Source: Cristatella mucedo
Lineage: Eukaryota > Bryozoa > Phylactolaemata > Cristatellidae
DNA length: 64,000 nucleotides
Reading direction: 5' to 3'
NCBI GenBank assembly: GCA_009760855.2
Contig: WPIO01000035.1
Location: 896,001 to 960,000, forward strand
The position numbers and the translations under genes are program-made. How positions within the stretch are numbered: the first letter of the stretch is position 1; each line of letters begins with the position of its first letter. Shown in pieces: positions 10,876-23,420 of this stretch. A model generated the notes under the pieces. It searched no databases. It worked only from the letters and a program-made list of their open reading frames with translations, and had not been told where the DNA came from.

Positions 10876-12930
10876 TGCCTAGGTTTACAGACTGCTAGTA
10901 TTACGTACCGCCTTTGCATACACCGAGTTTCTGTCGGCTCGTACACACTTGTACTGCAGGTCATCAAAGTAAACGCCCTCTTCTCTTGTCTTTGCTGGGC
11001 TCTTGAAAGCATCTATCAGCAGCTGGACTTGGTCGGCGTGCAGCTGCAAAGAATGAGGTAGCATTAAGCTAAGTTGGCAGTCTGTGGTCAGCACTCATTA
11101 GCCGGCTTCTTGGAGGCTTTTATTGACTGATGGCACAGTGGTGCAGACGTAGACGTGCATCATTACTTTGCAGGAGCGCTAGCTTTGCTCAGCCTGCGTC
11201 CACCCATGCTCTAACAGTATCTTATCCAAAAGGCTCCACTTTGCTACCACGTTTTGTACGGGATGCCCACTCCACATTGGAAAGTAAAGCATACTGAGCA
11301 CACAGGTCTGCAGCTGTTGCTAACGACAGCTTCTTCAGCATGGTGGCTAGCTCGCCAGACAGGCAGAATTGTCCGAAGACACTTTATCCCAGGTTAATCA
11401 ATTGGCCAATCGGCTACGATTCTAATCGTATCAGTTATAGGACCGGCTTCAAGTGTCGTATCTCTATTACATCAAACGTCATCTAAAAACAATGCTTCCC
11501 TTCCTAAAGGTATTTAGCCTGGTTCTAAAGTTGTGCTCAACAGAGCGCGAGGTCTTTCAATCTGTGCGACAGAGCTCTTAAAACCCGTATTTGAGATTCT
11601 ATATTGATTACTAGGGTGTGTTTTTTGGGCCGGGACATATATCGACCCCTATAATTAGCTTAGTTCGTTAGATCGTTAGTTTGTGAAAATTCCGTCAGAG
11701 TAGCAGACGCCATCTCTATACGATGACCTCGATTAAATATATTCATAGCCGTATAGCGAGGGTGCAGCAATGATGAGTGTCAAATAGGGGGATATTTCGC
11801 TAATTGGCATGTGGAGCTGAGACATGGACCTTGATAATTAAAACTGAAAATTGAACTTCCCAAGTCTAAGAACTTCAAGGATCAGTTCAAGTGGTGGCCG
11901 TGGCATTCCTAGAATTTTCATTTGAGGTCTCTGCACTGCGCTCCTCGTTGCAGTCAGTCATCTCAAGTGGCCACTGGCGGTTCCCAGCTTCCGAGAGAGC
12001 TTAATCGACCGGAAGTGCCTTTGGCGAGCGATCGACACACATTAGTAGAATCTGCCAGTAATTTTTCATGGCGCTCTGGTTCACTCACCCATCCCTGCCG
12101 TTGTGGACTGGCGATTTTTCACAGTAACTTGGAACAACAAGGAGCAAAGCGAGCAGAATGCAATCGCTCCTACGGCAGGCAACAGCAAGAAAAGCAAAGA
12201 AATCTACTCAGCGATGCACAGCTGAAACTCGAAATACTCAAAATACAAGAGGTGTTGCATACCGTGCAGTACAACTGGAAGAGACTGCAGAAGGAGTCCA
12301 GAAGCTTTGTGCAGTCAATCTCAGCGAACGCCTCATTTTGATAAGGTCAAAAACAGAAAGACTGTAGGTCACCACGCCCCAGGTCGTTGCATTGAGTCCT
12401 TATCCGATAGTAGGCTGGGCTCGCTTGCTAGGTTGGGCCTACCACTAGGTCAGCGGACACTCGGACCCGCATTGTAATGCAACACTGAAAAATTTCCGTG
12501 ATTTTTCGTGGGCGGAAGCTTATATCTACATTTACATCCTCATAGTATTACCGAAACCGCAACGGCAGTAGGTTATTGCGGGTAGTAAGAGGTTTGTTAA
12601 GATACCGGGCATGTTAAAGTTATGCACAGCATCTGAAAATATTTATTAACAGCACTAAAAGAAACACGTACGCTGCTGGTTGCAAGCATTTAGCTTGACG
12701 TCGACCCGTCGCGATTCGCTAGGACCACCCTCGTCTCGCCAATCATAGAGGCCTCCAGCTTGTGAGTTGACTCTAGTGCATGATATTCCAAAGCCTGATT
12801 TTTACTGAAACAGGTCGGCTACTGATGCAGGCCGAAAACCCTGCCTCAGCCGCAGGTCCATATCGTCCCGTAAACTTTCTATTGGCTACTGGCTCTGCTC
12901 AGGCGACTAGGCCAGCAACTGGATGAACAC
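10876..12930. other. Intergenic; one unrecognised 139-codon frame
   Basis: No clear gene. A plus-strand frame at 11922-12341 ends in a Gln/Lys/Leu-rich stretch (residues about 85-130) that could form a helix. A second, shifted frame overlaps it, and I see no splice context or family match, so I do not call it a gene. Confidence 0.4.
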
Positions 12931-12938
12931 CACCCACG

Positions 12939-13064
12939 CTGGTGCTGGTGCAGTGGCCCAGTCAGTCGCCTGATTTAGACCCCTTAGAGCGACTTTGGAA
13001 CAATAGCGACCGGCAGCTGAGCCAGGGTGTTCGGCCTAGATCAGTAGCCGATCTTTTTCAGTAA
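12939..13064 (+). pseudogene. Tc1-like DDE transposase fragment
   Basis: The frame reads WPSQSPDLDPLERLWNN then RQLSQGVRPRSVADLFQ and stops. WPSQSPDLNPIE..W is the hallmark around the last acidic catalytic residue of Tc1-family transposases. Upstream similarity is too decayed to follow, and I saw no terminal repeats. A dead relic of a DNA transposon. Confidence 0.75.
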
Positions 13065-14845
13065 AACTAGTGTTCTTCAAAATATACTGAAGCAGAAGAG
13101 ACAACGCAGAAGCGTGTAGCGTCTATGCTTATACGGAAGAGCCAGGTCAAAGAATCGCGGCGAGAGGCTGACACATTGAACCAACGCCAACGTAATTTTT
13201 GTTTTTGCTTCTTGGCTGTTAACGATTATGTTCTCATACTGCGCGTAACGTGAGCATGCCTGGCATCATGGAGAATCCTTTTATTTCCTGAGCAAGTTTA
13301 CACAGCCACTGCTGCTACGCCACGAAAATATTTTACCTTGACCGTTTGCACACAGGTATATTAAGACAGCACTCAAATGTAAGGACGAGTACGGAATCAA
13401 AAACAATTTGCTCAAGGACCTCCGTATACTAAGGGAAAAAAGTGCGAGCTGTTGGACTTTGAAAATCATACTAAAGCCCACGTTGAGACACTATCGAGAA
13501 AGTAAGAGGTAAGCTGTACCGGCGATTTCAATGGGTGAAACGAAAGCTTCACGAGGGCAATAAAGGCTGGCTGGTGTACAAAAGGAGGGCGACATTAAAT
13601 GGTAGCCCCCGGCATTAAGGTGCAATCGGCCGAAGAGCGTTTTTACCAAAGCTTCACCTTCTGAAAGCCGAGACTAATCAAAACTTGATATAGACACAGA
13701 AATTTTAGCATGTTTAGCTATTCCAAGCAATAACCTGGTTAGGCAATGGCTGCGTTGTTAGAAAAGACATGTGCTTTTGGTTGCCCGTAGTATATTCTAC
13801 GATCTTCTATATCGTAGAAACTGCACCGTGTCTTGATTGCAGTTTGAAATCTTAAAAGTAAATGTAGAGATTAGCCAATTCAGCAGCCTCGTTGATGTGG
13901 CGGCAAAAGATCGCCTGCAACAATCACCTCCGGCATAATTTCGAGTTTAGAAACCCAATATCGAATGTAATGGTGTCAGCGGAATTCCAAGTTTTTTCAT
14001 TTTAAGAAAGCCCTAAGTTGATGGTTTTGCTTTGAAAAATAGATCTTCGCTACTATTTTCTTGGTCTTTCTATCCCAAGTTTTGCAAAATGTCAATGAAA
14101 ATTTACAATCGGGTCATCACTTTTGAGTGCCAGTCTACAAGGATGTACATATAGTATGTGCAGTGATGGCACAAAAACTTGGCGTATCGCGGGAATAAAC
14201 ACATATCTGAAACGTTTCAGAATCTTGCAAAATCAAGGCTAAAACTACCACAAGGGAAGATTATTATGAAGAAGCCTTGATTAGCCTGCAAGGTGCGAGA
14301 AAGGGGTGCAACTGGTACAAAATTAGTTCGTCCGTTGGTTTCAGGTGGGTTCGAAAAAAGTTGCGGTTTTGAGGCATGGTTCTCGGTTGCATAATCTAGA
14401 CTTTTTTAGATGTGCCAGGTATTTTTTCTCTAGAAAAAATGCGTCTCAATGGCGGTGTCTATTCACTAGTTAGGGGAGACACTAGTTCGGGAGTACTTCC
14501 AATTTCAGGCATCTGGTTTTGTGCATGACGAGACGTAGGTCGCACCCGGTTCGAGACTAAGCAGGAAATCGGCAGTGCAGGTAACTGCTGCAGGACCTGT
14601 GGCCATGCACACGGGTTGTGAAATGCAAGCATCTTACCGCTCGGCTGAGACGGCAGAACAAAAAAAATGGTCCAGCAGCAGGAAATAAAGGATGGCCTGC
14701 TACTAGACTTAAGCGACGATCAGACGAAGACGCAGGGGGCATGTTGCAGCTGCAGCCGTTTCTAGGTAGGTAAGGTGTTGGTGCGGTCTATTGCACTGAT
14801 CTTTCGCTGAGCTTAGAGCAACGGCATAGGCTTAGGTGCGCAATG
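13065..14845. other. Intergenic, nothing firm
   Basis: No supported gene. A weak minus-strand SINE B-like patch may lie near 13875-13990 (CAGCAGCCTCGTTGATGTGG) but it is too decayed to call. Confidence 0.35.
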
Positions 14846-14935
14846 CTTAATAATAAAAACAATAATAGTAATACATTTGATTAAGCGCCATCAGAGAACA
14901 CAATCTCTTTCTAGGCGTTTTACAATTGCTGCCAA
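14846..14935 (-). mobile_element. CR1-A 3' terminus
   Basis: Reverse complement of the CR1-A end: an AT-rich (ATT)-like tail, then AAGCGCCATCAGAGAACACA, then TCTCTTTCTAGGCGTTTTAC and CTGCCAAGGAAGC. Only the tail survives. Confidence 0.65.
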
Positions 14936-16325
14936 GGAAGCATCTTTTGTCCTACGTTCCATGGTCTGAGCTTGGAGCAAGAATTATGTCCAACATTAGA
15001 GCATATAATAAGGGGATAGCTAACGAGTTTTATGGCCCTAGAGTCATCACGGCACATGGTGGTTGCTTACACAAGTCTCGAAATATTGGCGATAGAGGTT
15101 TTCTATCCTGTTACTCACCTGCATTGTTAATCTACCTTTTCTCCGTTTTGTGCCAAAAAACGCACGAGCAAGTTAACTGCAGACAGCCGTGATCAGGAGG
15201 CCTTGCTTAAGTTGTGACACTAAAATGTTGGTCATCCTTGCTTCTCCTTATGGCGAAACTACTGCTTAGCGGCCAGAAGATTCTGTATGGAAGCCTGTAC
15301 CTACGGTGTTGAGGTCAACAACAGTGGCACCTAGCGAGCTTATTGCAGCTACAGCCAATGGCAGCTTAGCTACTAGCTGTATCTGTAGCCATTGTTTAAG
15401 TACAGTAAGCACTCTTTTTCCGTTTCTAATTAAAACCGAAGCAATACTTTCGCCTCCTTCAAAGGCTCACGAGTACAGAAAAGATCCAGTCAAATTGTCT
15501 GTGATGATACTGAGGAAGGATTTACTAGCTCCTTACTCGTGGACTTGGGTGCCCCAGCAGTTATGAGAATTACAGACATGACCGGTCATGCACCGGAAAG
15601 ATGAGAATATATGGCTCCGGCTAGGATAAGTATAATCTGTCACAACATCCTCTGATTTAACGATGTTAAACACGATTCATCACAGCATTAGCTGGGTCCG
15701 TGTGAATTGTCATCGATGGTACTGTGCATTTTACATCTGAGCAATTGACGTGCTTCCTATGCAGCATATGTAGAGTGTCCGGAACCCGCGATCTTTGATT
15801 AACATGCAGCTGCTACCCCCCCCCCCGCCCCGGGCCCCCAAAAGGCTGAAGCTACTGCTGACGTTGCCTGAAAGGAGAATAGTACGGTTTCGGTAACGAC
15901 ACATCTTGCTGCTAAACCGGCATGGTCAGATAGGCCGCTGCTGCGTACTATGTTACCTGGAATCCTGCTGAGCTAGCGCTGATGGTTGAGTCTTTTCTGC
16001 GAATTATGGCACACTTTTCCACGTGACCTGTCATTATGAGGGCATCATGGATGAGGTTTTGAAGGTGATTAAGCTTCACTTGGTCCTGCAGCACAATATA
16101 AAACGGATCGGATAACATATTCCGTCGGCGTTTACTCGGTGCATGCACAAAATTGCCCTCTACGTATCCAGTGATGCTTTTCAATCTACAGCTCGTCCGC
16201 TTCTATATTTTACCGTGTTGCCTGCGTTTGATAATCCATCTAGCGTTATCCGTGGTATCAAGCATGCAAGAGCATGCAAGCAAGTCATAGTTAGGCCTGT
16301 ATGCTAAAAGGAAACACGAAGAAAC
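14936..16325. other. Intergenic, nothing recognised
   Basis: Only short chance frames. Contains an 11-base C run at 15816-15826. Confidence 0.4.
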
Positions 16326-16900
16326 TCATCGCTGCCAGTTAGTAAGACCTCTGGCCAATAGCATGAACTGAATCGAGCACAGAAATGCATGCAAAGCAAG
16401 CACACACGGAACAACAAAAAAAGACAAACTCACTGGGGCGGGCGAGCGGAAAGCTGACAGGAACAGTTGCCTCTTTAGCTTAGACTTAATAGATATAAGG
16501 TCTCGTTGCAAGTAATAAATGTAGCCGGAAGCGAGTCCAGACTTTCGGTGAGTACAAGCTGAAGGCCTAATCACCAGAAAATTTCTGTTCAGTGCGTGAT
16601 ACAGTGAGATGTCTAGATGCTAAAGAGTGCATGGCCGAGAGCACATGACCGGAGGAGCAAGGAGGCCGGATAGATAGGCTGGTGCAAGCAAGTGAAATGA
16701 CCTGTAAGCCAGATTTAGGATCTTGAAATCAATTCGAGGCTTGATAGGTAACCGGTGAAGCCCGGACAAAATAAGCGATGCGGCAGCTACATCTTTGACG
16801 ACAGACCAGACAAGCTGCCGAGTTTTGCGCCAGTTGCAGAAGATTAAGGGCACACGCCGGCAGTCCTGAATAACGGACATTGCAATAAGCTAGACACGAA
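16326..16900 (-). mobile_element. CR1-C LINE 3' fragment
   Basis: Minus-strand coding remnant reads LHRLPIKPRIDFKILNLAYR then SFHLLAPAYLSGLLAPP, the C-terminal block of CR1-like ORF2. Its 3' part (16335-16465) matches 54529-54655, and GAGCTGAAGGCCTAATC-like sequence recurs at about 54967. I treat these as a third lineage, CR1-C. Confidence 0.7.
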
Positions 16901-17780
16901 GTCACAAACGCGTGAACTAGTTGGGCTGTATAGTGCAGTTATCTCGTTAATCGAATGCCTTAGCAACGACAGCTGATCGATAAGTAGCATTGCACTGCGC
17001 AGATGGGGCTGGGGGTCTCACTAGAATGTCGACTCTTGCATCGCGCATCGGCTTCCCGACGATGTCAGTGGCAGGTATGTACTCCTCGCCACTTTTAGAC
17101 CTTGTCATCAAAATGGTGATGCGACCGTGCAGGGCCAGCGACATCTCCTGGTAGTTGCTGGCTGGCAGCAGCGAGCGTGCCCGAGCGCCAATGGCCAACT
17201 CACATCCTGCTGCAGCCACCGCCTCGACGATATTCGACCAGAGACTGCGGAGCTCTCCCAGAGGGACGGCAGCGGCCTGGTCGCATTCAGTCAGCAGCTA
17301 CTCATTACTCTCATTGAGCGTTCATAGAGAGCAAACATCCTTCTGGGGCGGCGCTGGTGAATGGCCACGACACTTGCGTGGGTCAGCATTAAGGGCCGCG
17401 ACAATAGTGCACAATGAGCCTAACAATGCTAATGCAGGACGGTGGCAGTCTCGTCCATTACCCTGACGCACGTCAGCTACCGTTTCGATGCATAGACTAC
17501 CGCGACCTGCTTCATTAATGCACCATCTCTGGATCGAGGCAAAGTTGGCAGCATGAGCAGTCGCTAAATTGTGCTAGCAAGACATGTCATGCAGAATGTC
17601 GTTGTCAAGATCTACGTTGCAGTCTCCAGTGGCTTACCGAGTTTGAATGATGTTTATATTGAGAGAGGCATTAAGCGTACACGGAAGAGAGAGATAGATA
17701 GATAGATAGACAGATGGATAGCTAAATAGATAGGCAGACAGAAATGAAGTCAGTTGGCTACTAAATGCGTAACAAAACCC
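16901..17780. other. Intergenic with short GATA repeat
   Basis: Overlapping short frames on both strands near 16947-17466 show no domain. A small (GATA)n tract lies at about 17692-17720. Confidence 0.4.
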
Positions 17781-17870
17781 GCTTAGACTGTGAGTGAGTG
17801 CACTATATAAATCTCTCCTGCGTAACACCCATATAGTCTTGGTCGCTTTAAAGAGTTACCGGCGGATATA
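17781..17870 (+). mobile_element. CR1-B 3' terminal fragment
   Basis: CTGTGAGTGAGTGCACTATA then TCTCTCCTGCGTAACACCC and a GAGTTACCGGCGGATATAC block match the CR1-B terminus. It stands alone and directly precedes a CR1-A copy. Confidence 0.6.
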
Positions 17871-17934
17871 CAAGACTCATGCTGTAATCCTTCCCGCCTT
17901 CAAGTGTGTCAAACCTTATCAACTTCCTTGCAGA

Positions 17935-18850
17935 ATTATTGCTGACATCCGCACTTGGATGGCAGCAAAACTTCTCAAATTTAGTGACGATAAAACCAAC
18001 TTACTAGCTATGGGCAAAGCTAGCGGAACTCATAAACTGTAAATCTAAACGCTCAAAATTGGCTCTGCCAGCATATCTCCAATAACATCTGCACGAAATC
18101 TTGGTGTCCTGTTCCAAAGTGACATTTCACTAGACAACTACATCAGCACCACAGTCAAGTCTACCTACTTTCAGCTAGGTAACTTTAAAAAAATGCTGGC
18201 CTCCTTCGACAGGGATACTGTATCCAAGTTGGTCCATACATTTTCGAAATCCTATCCCTACTTATAAAACTCATTACTTGCAAGCCTATCGGCCTGCGAA
18301 ACCAGGGGCTTACAGTAGTGCAATACTCTGCAGCTAGACTTGTCTTTCGTGAGCGTTGCAGTTGCCTCATCGCGCCAATTCTCGCCGACCTGCACTGGCC
18401 CCCTATCAAGCAGCCTATCCAAGGTTCCGTCACTCACTTTTAGGTCCCTTCATTCTTTGGCTCCAGCCTGCATATCAGAACTCTTCCCTAACCAGCTTAG
18501 GCATCTTATCACCTCTCATCTGACTCAAATAGTTTAGCTATGCCTCGAACCAACCTCTGAACCTTTGGAGACCGCGCCTTTAATGCACAGGCTTCCAAAG
18601 CCTGGAACTCATTTCCGACTAACGTCATGACATCCTATGGCTTGATGGCATTTAAAAATAAGCTAAAAATGCATATGTTTCTCACAGCATTTGCCGGTCC
18701 TTGTAATTTGTGCTTTGCATGCTTTTGGTGCTGGCACTTCGTTCCCACTAATCCCACGGTCATTCTTCCGCTACAGCATATACAAACTGTCTAGAAAGAG
18801 ATCAAGTTCTCTGGGGTGATACACAAACTTATTATTTTTATTGTTATCAA
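17935..18850 (+). mobile_element. CR1-A LINE fragment
   Basis: Starts in ADIRTWMAAKLLKFSDDKTN (reverse transcriptase, downstream of the catalytic YxDD), and continues through decayed coding that includes RSLHSLAPA and FGDRAFNAQASKAWNSFP-like blocks, to the terminus near 18790-18840. Multiple stops and shifts. 5' truncated, as is usual for target-primed reverse transcription. Confidence 0.8.
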
Positions 18851-19734
18851 GCTTCTGAGAATTACCATTTATCAAGAGTTTCCTCTAGGGGCTGAATCCA
18901 CTTTTGTAAACCAACGTTACCAGATTTATTTCATAGCCAAATTTTGCAATCGATGTCCCGTAGTTGCTTTAGTCTATGTTAATTTTAGCTGCTACTTTGT
19001 TTTTCTTTTGACTTGTTGATTAATTTACAGCTATATCATTTACTAAGTACTGAAATTATTTTATAATTGTACAAATATTTACTGATTTATATTAAAAGAG
19101 ATTTCCAAAAGGCTGACCGCAGATGTGCATCTAAATCTTACGATCTAATTACGTACCTGTATAACTTATCAAGGCAATTTTTCTCTGCTGGTAAGGGTTA
19201 GGTATAGGTAGGTCACATAGTTAAACCTGCGTTATTCCATCTTTTTTGAGCGCAATAATTCCATGAACGACTTTGAATCTTCTGTGCACGTCAATACTCA
19301 TTATATTCGCTGGCGTTAGGTGTCCGATTAATTGGCATCGCCAGCTGTGGGTGAAATAAACTCAAAACGCACTTAGACAGCTTGTGGAGAACATTCTAGT
19401 TCGTTATAGTAGATTAACTTGTTAACTCTAATTTAAAGAGTAGCGAGAGCAAATGCAGTTTTACAGACTTCGGGTATACTGATTCTGTTATTACAAACTT
19501 CTGTTTAAAATGAGCATCTGTTTTGGTTCTTTCAACTATGTCACCGGCTGCAGTGAACCTGGTAGCATTGAACCTCCATATATTATAAAAAAATTGAATT
19601 CATGCAAGGTCTAGATATAGCGGAGGCACTGCAATCCTTGTTCACTTCCAAACACGTGTCAGCAAGCTATTTCAATAAATAGCGATGAAAATCGGCAGTA
19701 AAAAGGAACGATCGGCCGATTCAAAGATCCCAAT
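18851..19734. other. AT-rich intergenic, nothing recognised
   Basis: AT-rich sequence without convincing frames, RNA genes or repeats. Confidence 0.4.
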
Positions 19735-20040
19735 TTATTTAGCGGCAGAATAGCCTTAAGCGAAACCAAATAATAGTTGCGGTGAATTACAGAATTTTCT
19801 GCTTCAAGAATAGAGCCCACTACCTGGTTGGCACAGGGCGAAAACCTTACCATTAGGCCTAAGACCCAATGGAAATAAAGAGTAGCTGATCCAGCAGCCT
19901 CGTTTTCATGGCGTCAGAAGAGCAGTCGCGGCTTCCGTCGTGCTTGCAGTGGGCAGTAATGAATTGCCTACTGGCGTGACGTGAACCAAGTACCTGGGTC
20001 ATGCTGTAGTACCACCTCACCACTATGCTAAGACCCAACG
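19735..20040 (-). mobile_element. Two decayed SINE B-like copies
   Basis: Two adjacent minus-strand pieces (about 19735-19862 and 19885-20040) keep the order of SINE B landmarks: CAGCAGCCTCGTTTTCATGG, a pale box B and TTACCATTAGGCCTAAGACC or CACCACTATGCTAAGACC at the tRNA-like 5' end. Strong decay; assignment tentative. Confidence 0.4.
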
Positions 20041-20589
20041 GCAAAATCGAACTCGAAACGTAAGCCTACTGCAATGAACGACACGATAGCCATTAAAGCA
20101 AAAGCCAAAATTGGAAGCCGCTGAAATATCTAGCCATTTTTGGTGGAGAATGAAGACCCCAACTGCACATGTAAGGGTTTCCATCAGAGACAAGCAAAAT
20201 CTGTTGTTACCTTTGTGCCGAGAGTGTGAGAGTAAGCACTCCACTTTCAAATAGGCGGACGAATCACTGCTGATCTTATTAGAGTAGAGAGTCTTCGCTG
20301 CCTGTAAGCGGACCGTGGGTCACGAAAATGCTGAGGGCGACTCAGAGCATTGGGCAATGCAAGGCTTTTATCAGCTACAGGCCTCCAAGTTGAATACGTC
20401 ATTAATAGGAAACGGAATGGTGCTTAAGCGAACCGGTGGCGAAGAGAGCCAAATTGATGAAGCTCACAGTGCACTGCAGGCGAGTGGGTCTTTGGTATTA
20501 TTGTAAGAAGTGGAATTTTTTTTCAAACCACCATGGCGAGGCAATCGACGGACGGTGCCAGAGCCACTTCCCACGAACTCGGTAGCTAG

Positions 20590-20705
20590 CATTGAATGTC
20601 GTGAACCTCGCAGCTGTCATGTAACACCAGCGGTGGGAATAACCGTAAAGGCTCTCCTGTCGCTATACAAAAGAGGCTTTTGAATCAGTTAGCATTTATT
20701 AATTA
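20590..20705 (+). mobile_element. SINE B 3' part
   Basis: AACCGTAAAGGCTCTCCTGT then CGCTATACAAAAGAGGCTTT and a TCAGTTAGCATTTATT end closely match the SINE B tail of 28833-29004. The tRNA-like head is badly decayed. Confidence 0.7.
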
Positions 20706-20717
20706 TTTATTATTTAT

Positions 20718-21178
20718 CACCAATCTGTGCTGGCTGTCCATCAAGTAGCGCATCGACTGCGAGGTTCTGTTACTCTCGTGTAGGTGCCGTCGTTTTCTTG
20801 CTTCGACCAACCGCTCTAGAATACTTGATAATTAGGCTTTTCATCGCAGGACTTCCTCCTTTGATTCAAGTAATCTAGCTATGCCTCTAACTCATCTCGA
20901 ATCCACTAGAAGCAGTGCCTTCAGTTTGCATGTTCCCAAAGCCTGAAGCCCACTTCCTACTGATGTCGTGACATCCGCTGACTAAATGATACTTAAAAAC
21001 AAGCATATTACCCATAAGTTCCGTACACAATTTTCTTCTTCCGTGTGAATTGTCCTCTACATGCTTATGTATGCTGACCCGCATGTGATGGCAGCTGCAA
21101 ACCTCGTGTGCAAGTACCCCAAAAGAGATTTAAATCTTATAGGGAGTTATGCGTACATCTTGTTATTATTAGTATTGC
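20718..21178 (+). mobile_element. CR1-A LINE 3' fragment, old
   Basis: Contains decayed equivalents of the CR1-A coding tail (CTGTGCTGGCTGTCCATCAA near 20727; TGTTCCCAAAGCCTGAAGCC near 20930) and 3' UTR (GTGAATTGTCCTCTACATGC). It ends in AGAGATTTAAATCTTATAGG with (ATT)-like units. Confidence 0.65.
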
Positions 21179-21294
21179 TACATAGACAAATAGATATACA
21201 GATAGATGTCGATAGATAGAGAAGGTAAAGAGCAAGAGAGCGAGAGAGAAAATAAAAAGATGAAGATTATACACAAAAGAGGCGAGACGATCGC

Positions 21295-21375
21295 AGGATA
21301 ATCGCCGAGGGGTAAGGTGATTGCAATTCACGACTGGATGGGGGCATAGGTTCGGGTCCTCCAGCAGGCAATTTG
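21295..21375 (+). mobile_element. tRNA-like SINE head, uncertain
   Basis: GCCGAGGGGTAAGGTGATTG then ATAGGTTCGGGTCCTCCAGC resembles box A and box B spacing of SINE B. No clear tail follows. It could equally be chance or a different SINE. Confidence 0.3.
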
Positions 21376-22258
21376 CATACTGCGAGCTACGTAACGACCG
21401 CTTCGGCGCTCTCACTGCTGCACAGAGGACGCTGTTGACATAGCCGAATTTCCGAGGAGAAGACCAGAGAGGAGGGAGTAGAAGTATGGCAAATCGGGAA
21501 ATGGAGCAGGTTTGACAAACAAAGACGAGCAGGTGTAGCCAGGGTTAGGTAAAAAAAATGAGCGCGTCGGGCGAGCTTGGCAGCCCAGCTATGACCCTGG
21601 AGGTCACTTTCAGGGAATCCAGCGCCCACTGGCCACCACGCCCTAATGTGCCCAAGTAGTGATGATAAAAGGTGCGAACGTTCGACGCGACTAGGAAAGC
21701 TCGGAGAGATGCAAGCCACAGCAGACAGCAGCTTCGCACTGTTCGCGTGAAATACTAGAGATGCTGCAGATGCTTGCACTTCACAAAGCAGGTCGTCGGC
21801 TTGAGCAGCACGAAGCAGGCAATCCGCTGCTGCCCTCAGCCGGTTGGTGGCGGTGGGGGTGGGAGTTATACCGTGAGCTTCTCGTGCCGGCATATAAATG
21901 AAGTTGTTGAATCAGCCGGGATTTGTTTCTACTTAAGACATGCTGAGCGGAGGCGAGGAAAAGTGAGCTGAAGAGTAACATTGAGGGCGCTATAGAGAGG
22001 AGACTTGGAGAAAGTTTACTAGTGCGAGACTAGCGCTACGTTAGTACGTACGTGGTAATGTGAAAGCAACCTTCTGGGCAAGCAAGAAGTGAGTGCACGG
22101 CGCCACTGGCGGTGGCCAGCGTCTCTAAAGCTCTGAGCTTGCAGCTGCCGAAGTGGCCTGGACCGTACTTGCTGCTGCTGCTGCTGCCGCCGCCGCCGCG
22201 ACAATCGTCGGGTGCCGCTCGCCGATACCTCGCTCTCGAAAATGGCGAGTTCACGAGT

Positions 22259-22261
<3 letters not shown>
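21376..22261. other. Intergenic, one 168-codon minus frame
   Basis: A minus-strand frame (21893-21387) is Ala/Leu/Ser-rich and matches nothing I know. It overlaps other chance frames, so I do not call it. The last 200 bases contain a GCT/GCC repeat (about 22170-22200) just before the microsatellite. Confidence 0.35.
22065..22089 (+). repeat. 25-bp direct repeat, copy 1 (copy 2 at 22883-22907)
   Basis: The 25 bases here recur without change at 22883-22907, 818 bases downstream. They begin AGCAACCTTC and end GCAAGCAAGAAG. The pair brackets the long (GA)n array. Confidence 0.85.
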
Positions 22262-22333
<72 letters not shown>

Positions 22334-22371
22334 GAGAGAGAGACGAGAGAGAGACGAGAGAGAGACGAGAG

Positions 22372-22443
<72 letters not shown>

Positions 22444-22458
22444 GAGCGAGAGAGAGAG

Positions 22459-22542
<84 letters not shown>

Positions 22543-22615
22543 CGAGAGAGAGAGCGAGAGAGATAGATAGAGAGAGATAGATAGAGAGAGATAGATAGAG
22601 AGAGATAGATAGAGA

Positions 22616-22680
<65 letters not shown>
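22262..22680. repeat. (GA)n microsatellite with GAC and GATA variants
   Basis: About 420 bases of nearly pure GA on the plus strand, interrupted by (GAGAC), GAGC and (GATAGA) variants in small blocks. Long Glu-Arg and Ser-Leu frames read through it; these are not genes. Confidence 0.98.
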
Positions 22681-22682
<2 letters not shown>

Positions 22683-23145
22683 GAATTAATCAATGTTTGT
22701 CACTAATTACCGGAATCGCGATCCACGGATTAGATTTCCTGTACTTGAGGGAAGCTTGCTGGGAAGCTGCAAATTCTCTTCTCAATATTTGACCATCCAA
22801 AACCGTGGTTCAACTACATACTAGGTATGCAATGAACTTGGCTACAGTTAGCAGCTCACGGGCTCTCTCTAGGGAATGAGCGAGCAACCTTCTGGGCAAG
22901 CAAGAAGCTGGGGCTGATTGGTTAAGATCAGTGCCCTTTGACGAGTCAGCTTGCCCTTAAGCCCTTACTCGGGCTTGGGTAGATCTAAAGATTTCCTGCG
23001 GCTTAGTCGATGACCAAGCTGAGATGGACACTGTTGATTTACTGTATTAAAGGTGTACGAAATGTACAATTATTAATAGCTAATTGCAAATCGAGGAGCC
23101 AGGCCATGAGCCCCAACTAGCTATCATTAGTAGCTTGCTGAGTAG

Positions 23146-23420
<275 letters not shown>

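Noticed and set aside
11922-12341. 139-codon plus frame with a Gln/Lys-rich end
   Set aside because: No family match, a competing shifted frame and no splice sites; not enough to call a gene.
21387-21893. 168-codon minus frame
   Set aside because: Low-complexity Ala/Leu/Ser composition, overlapped by others, no recognisable domain or exon borders.
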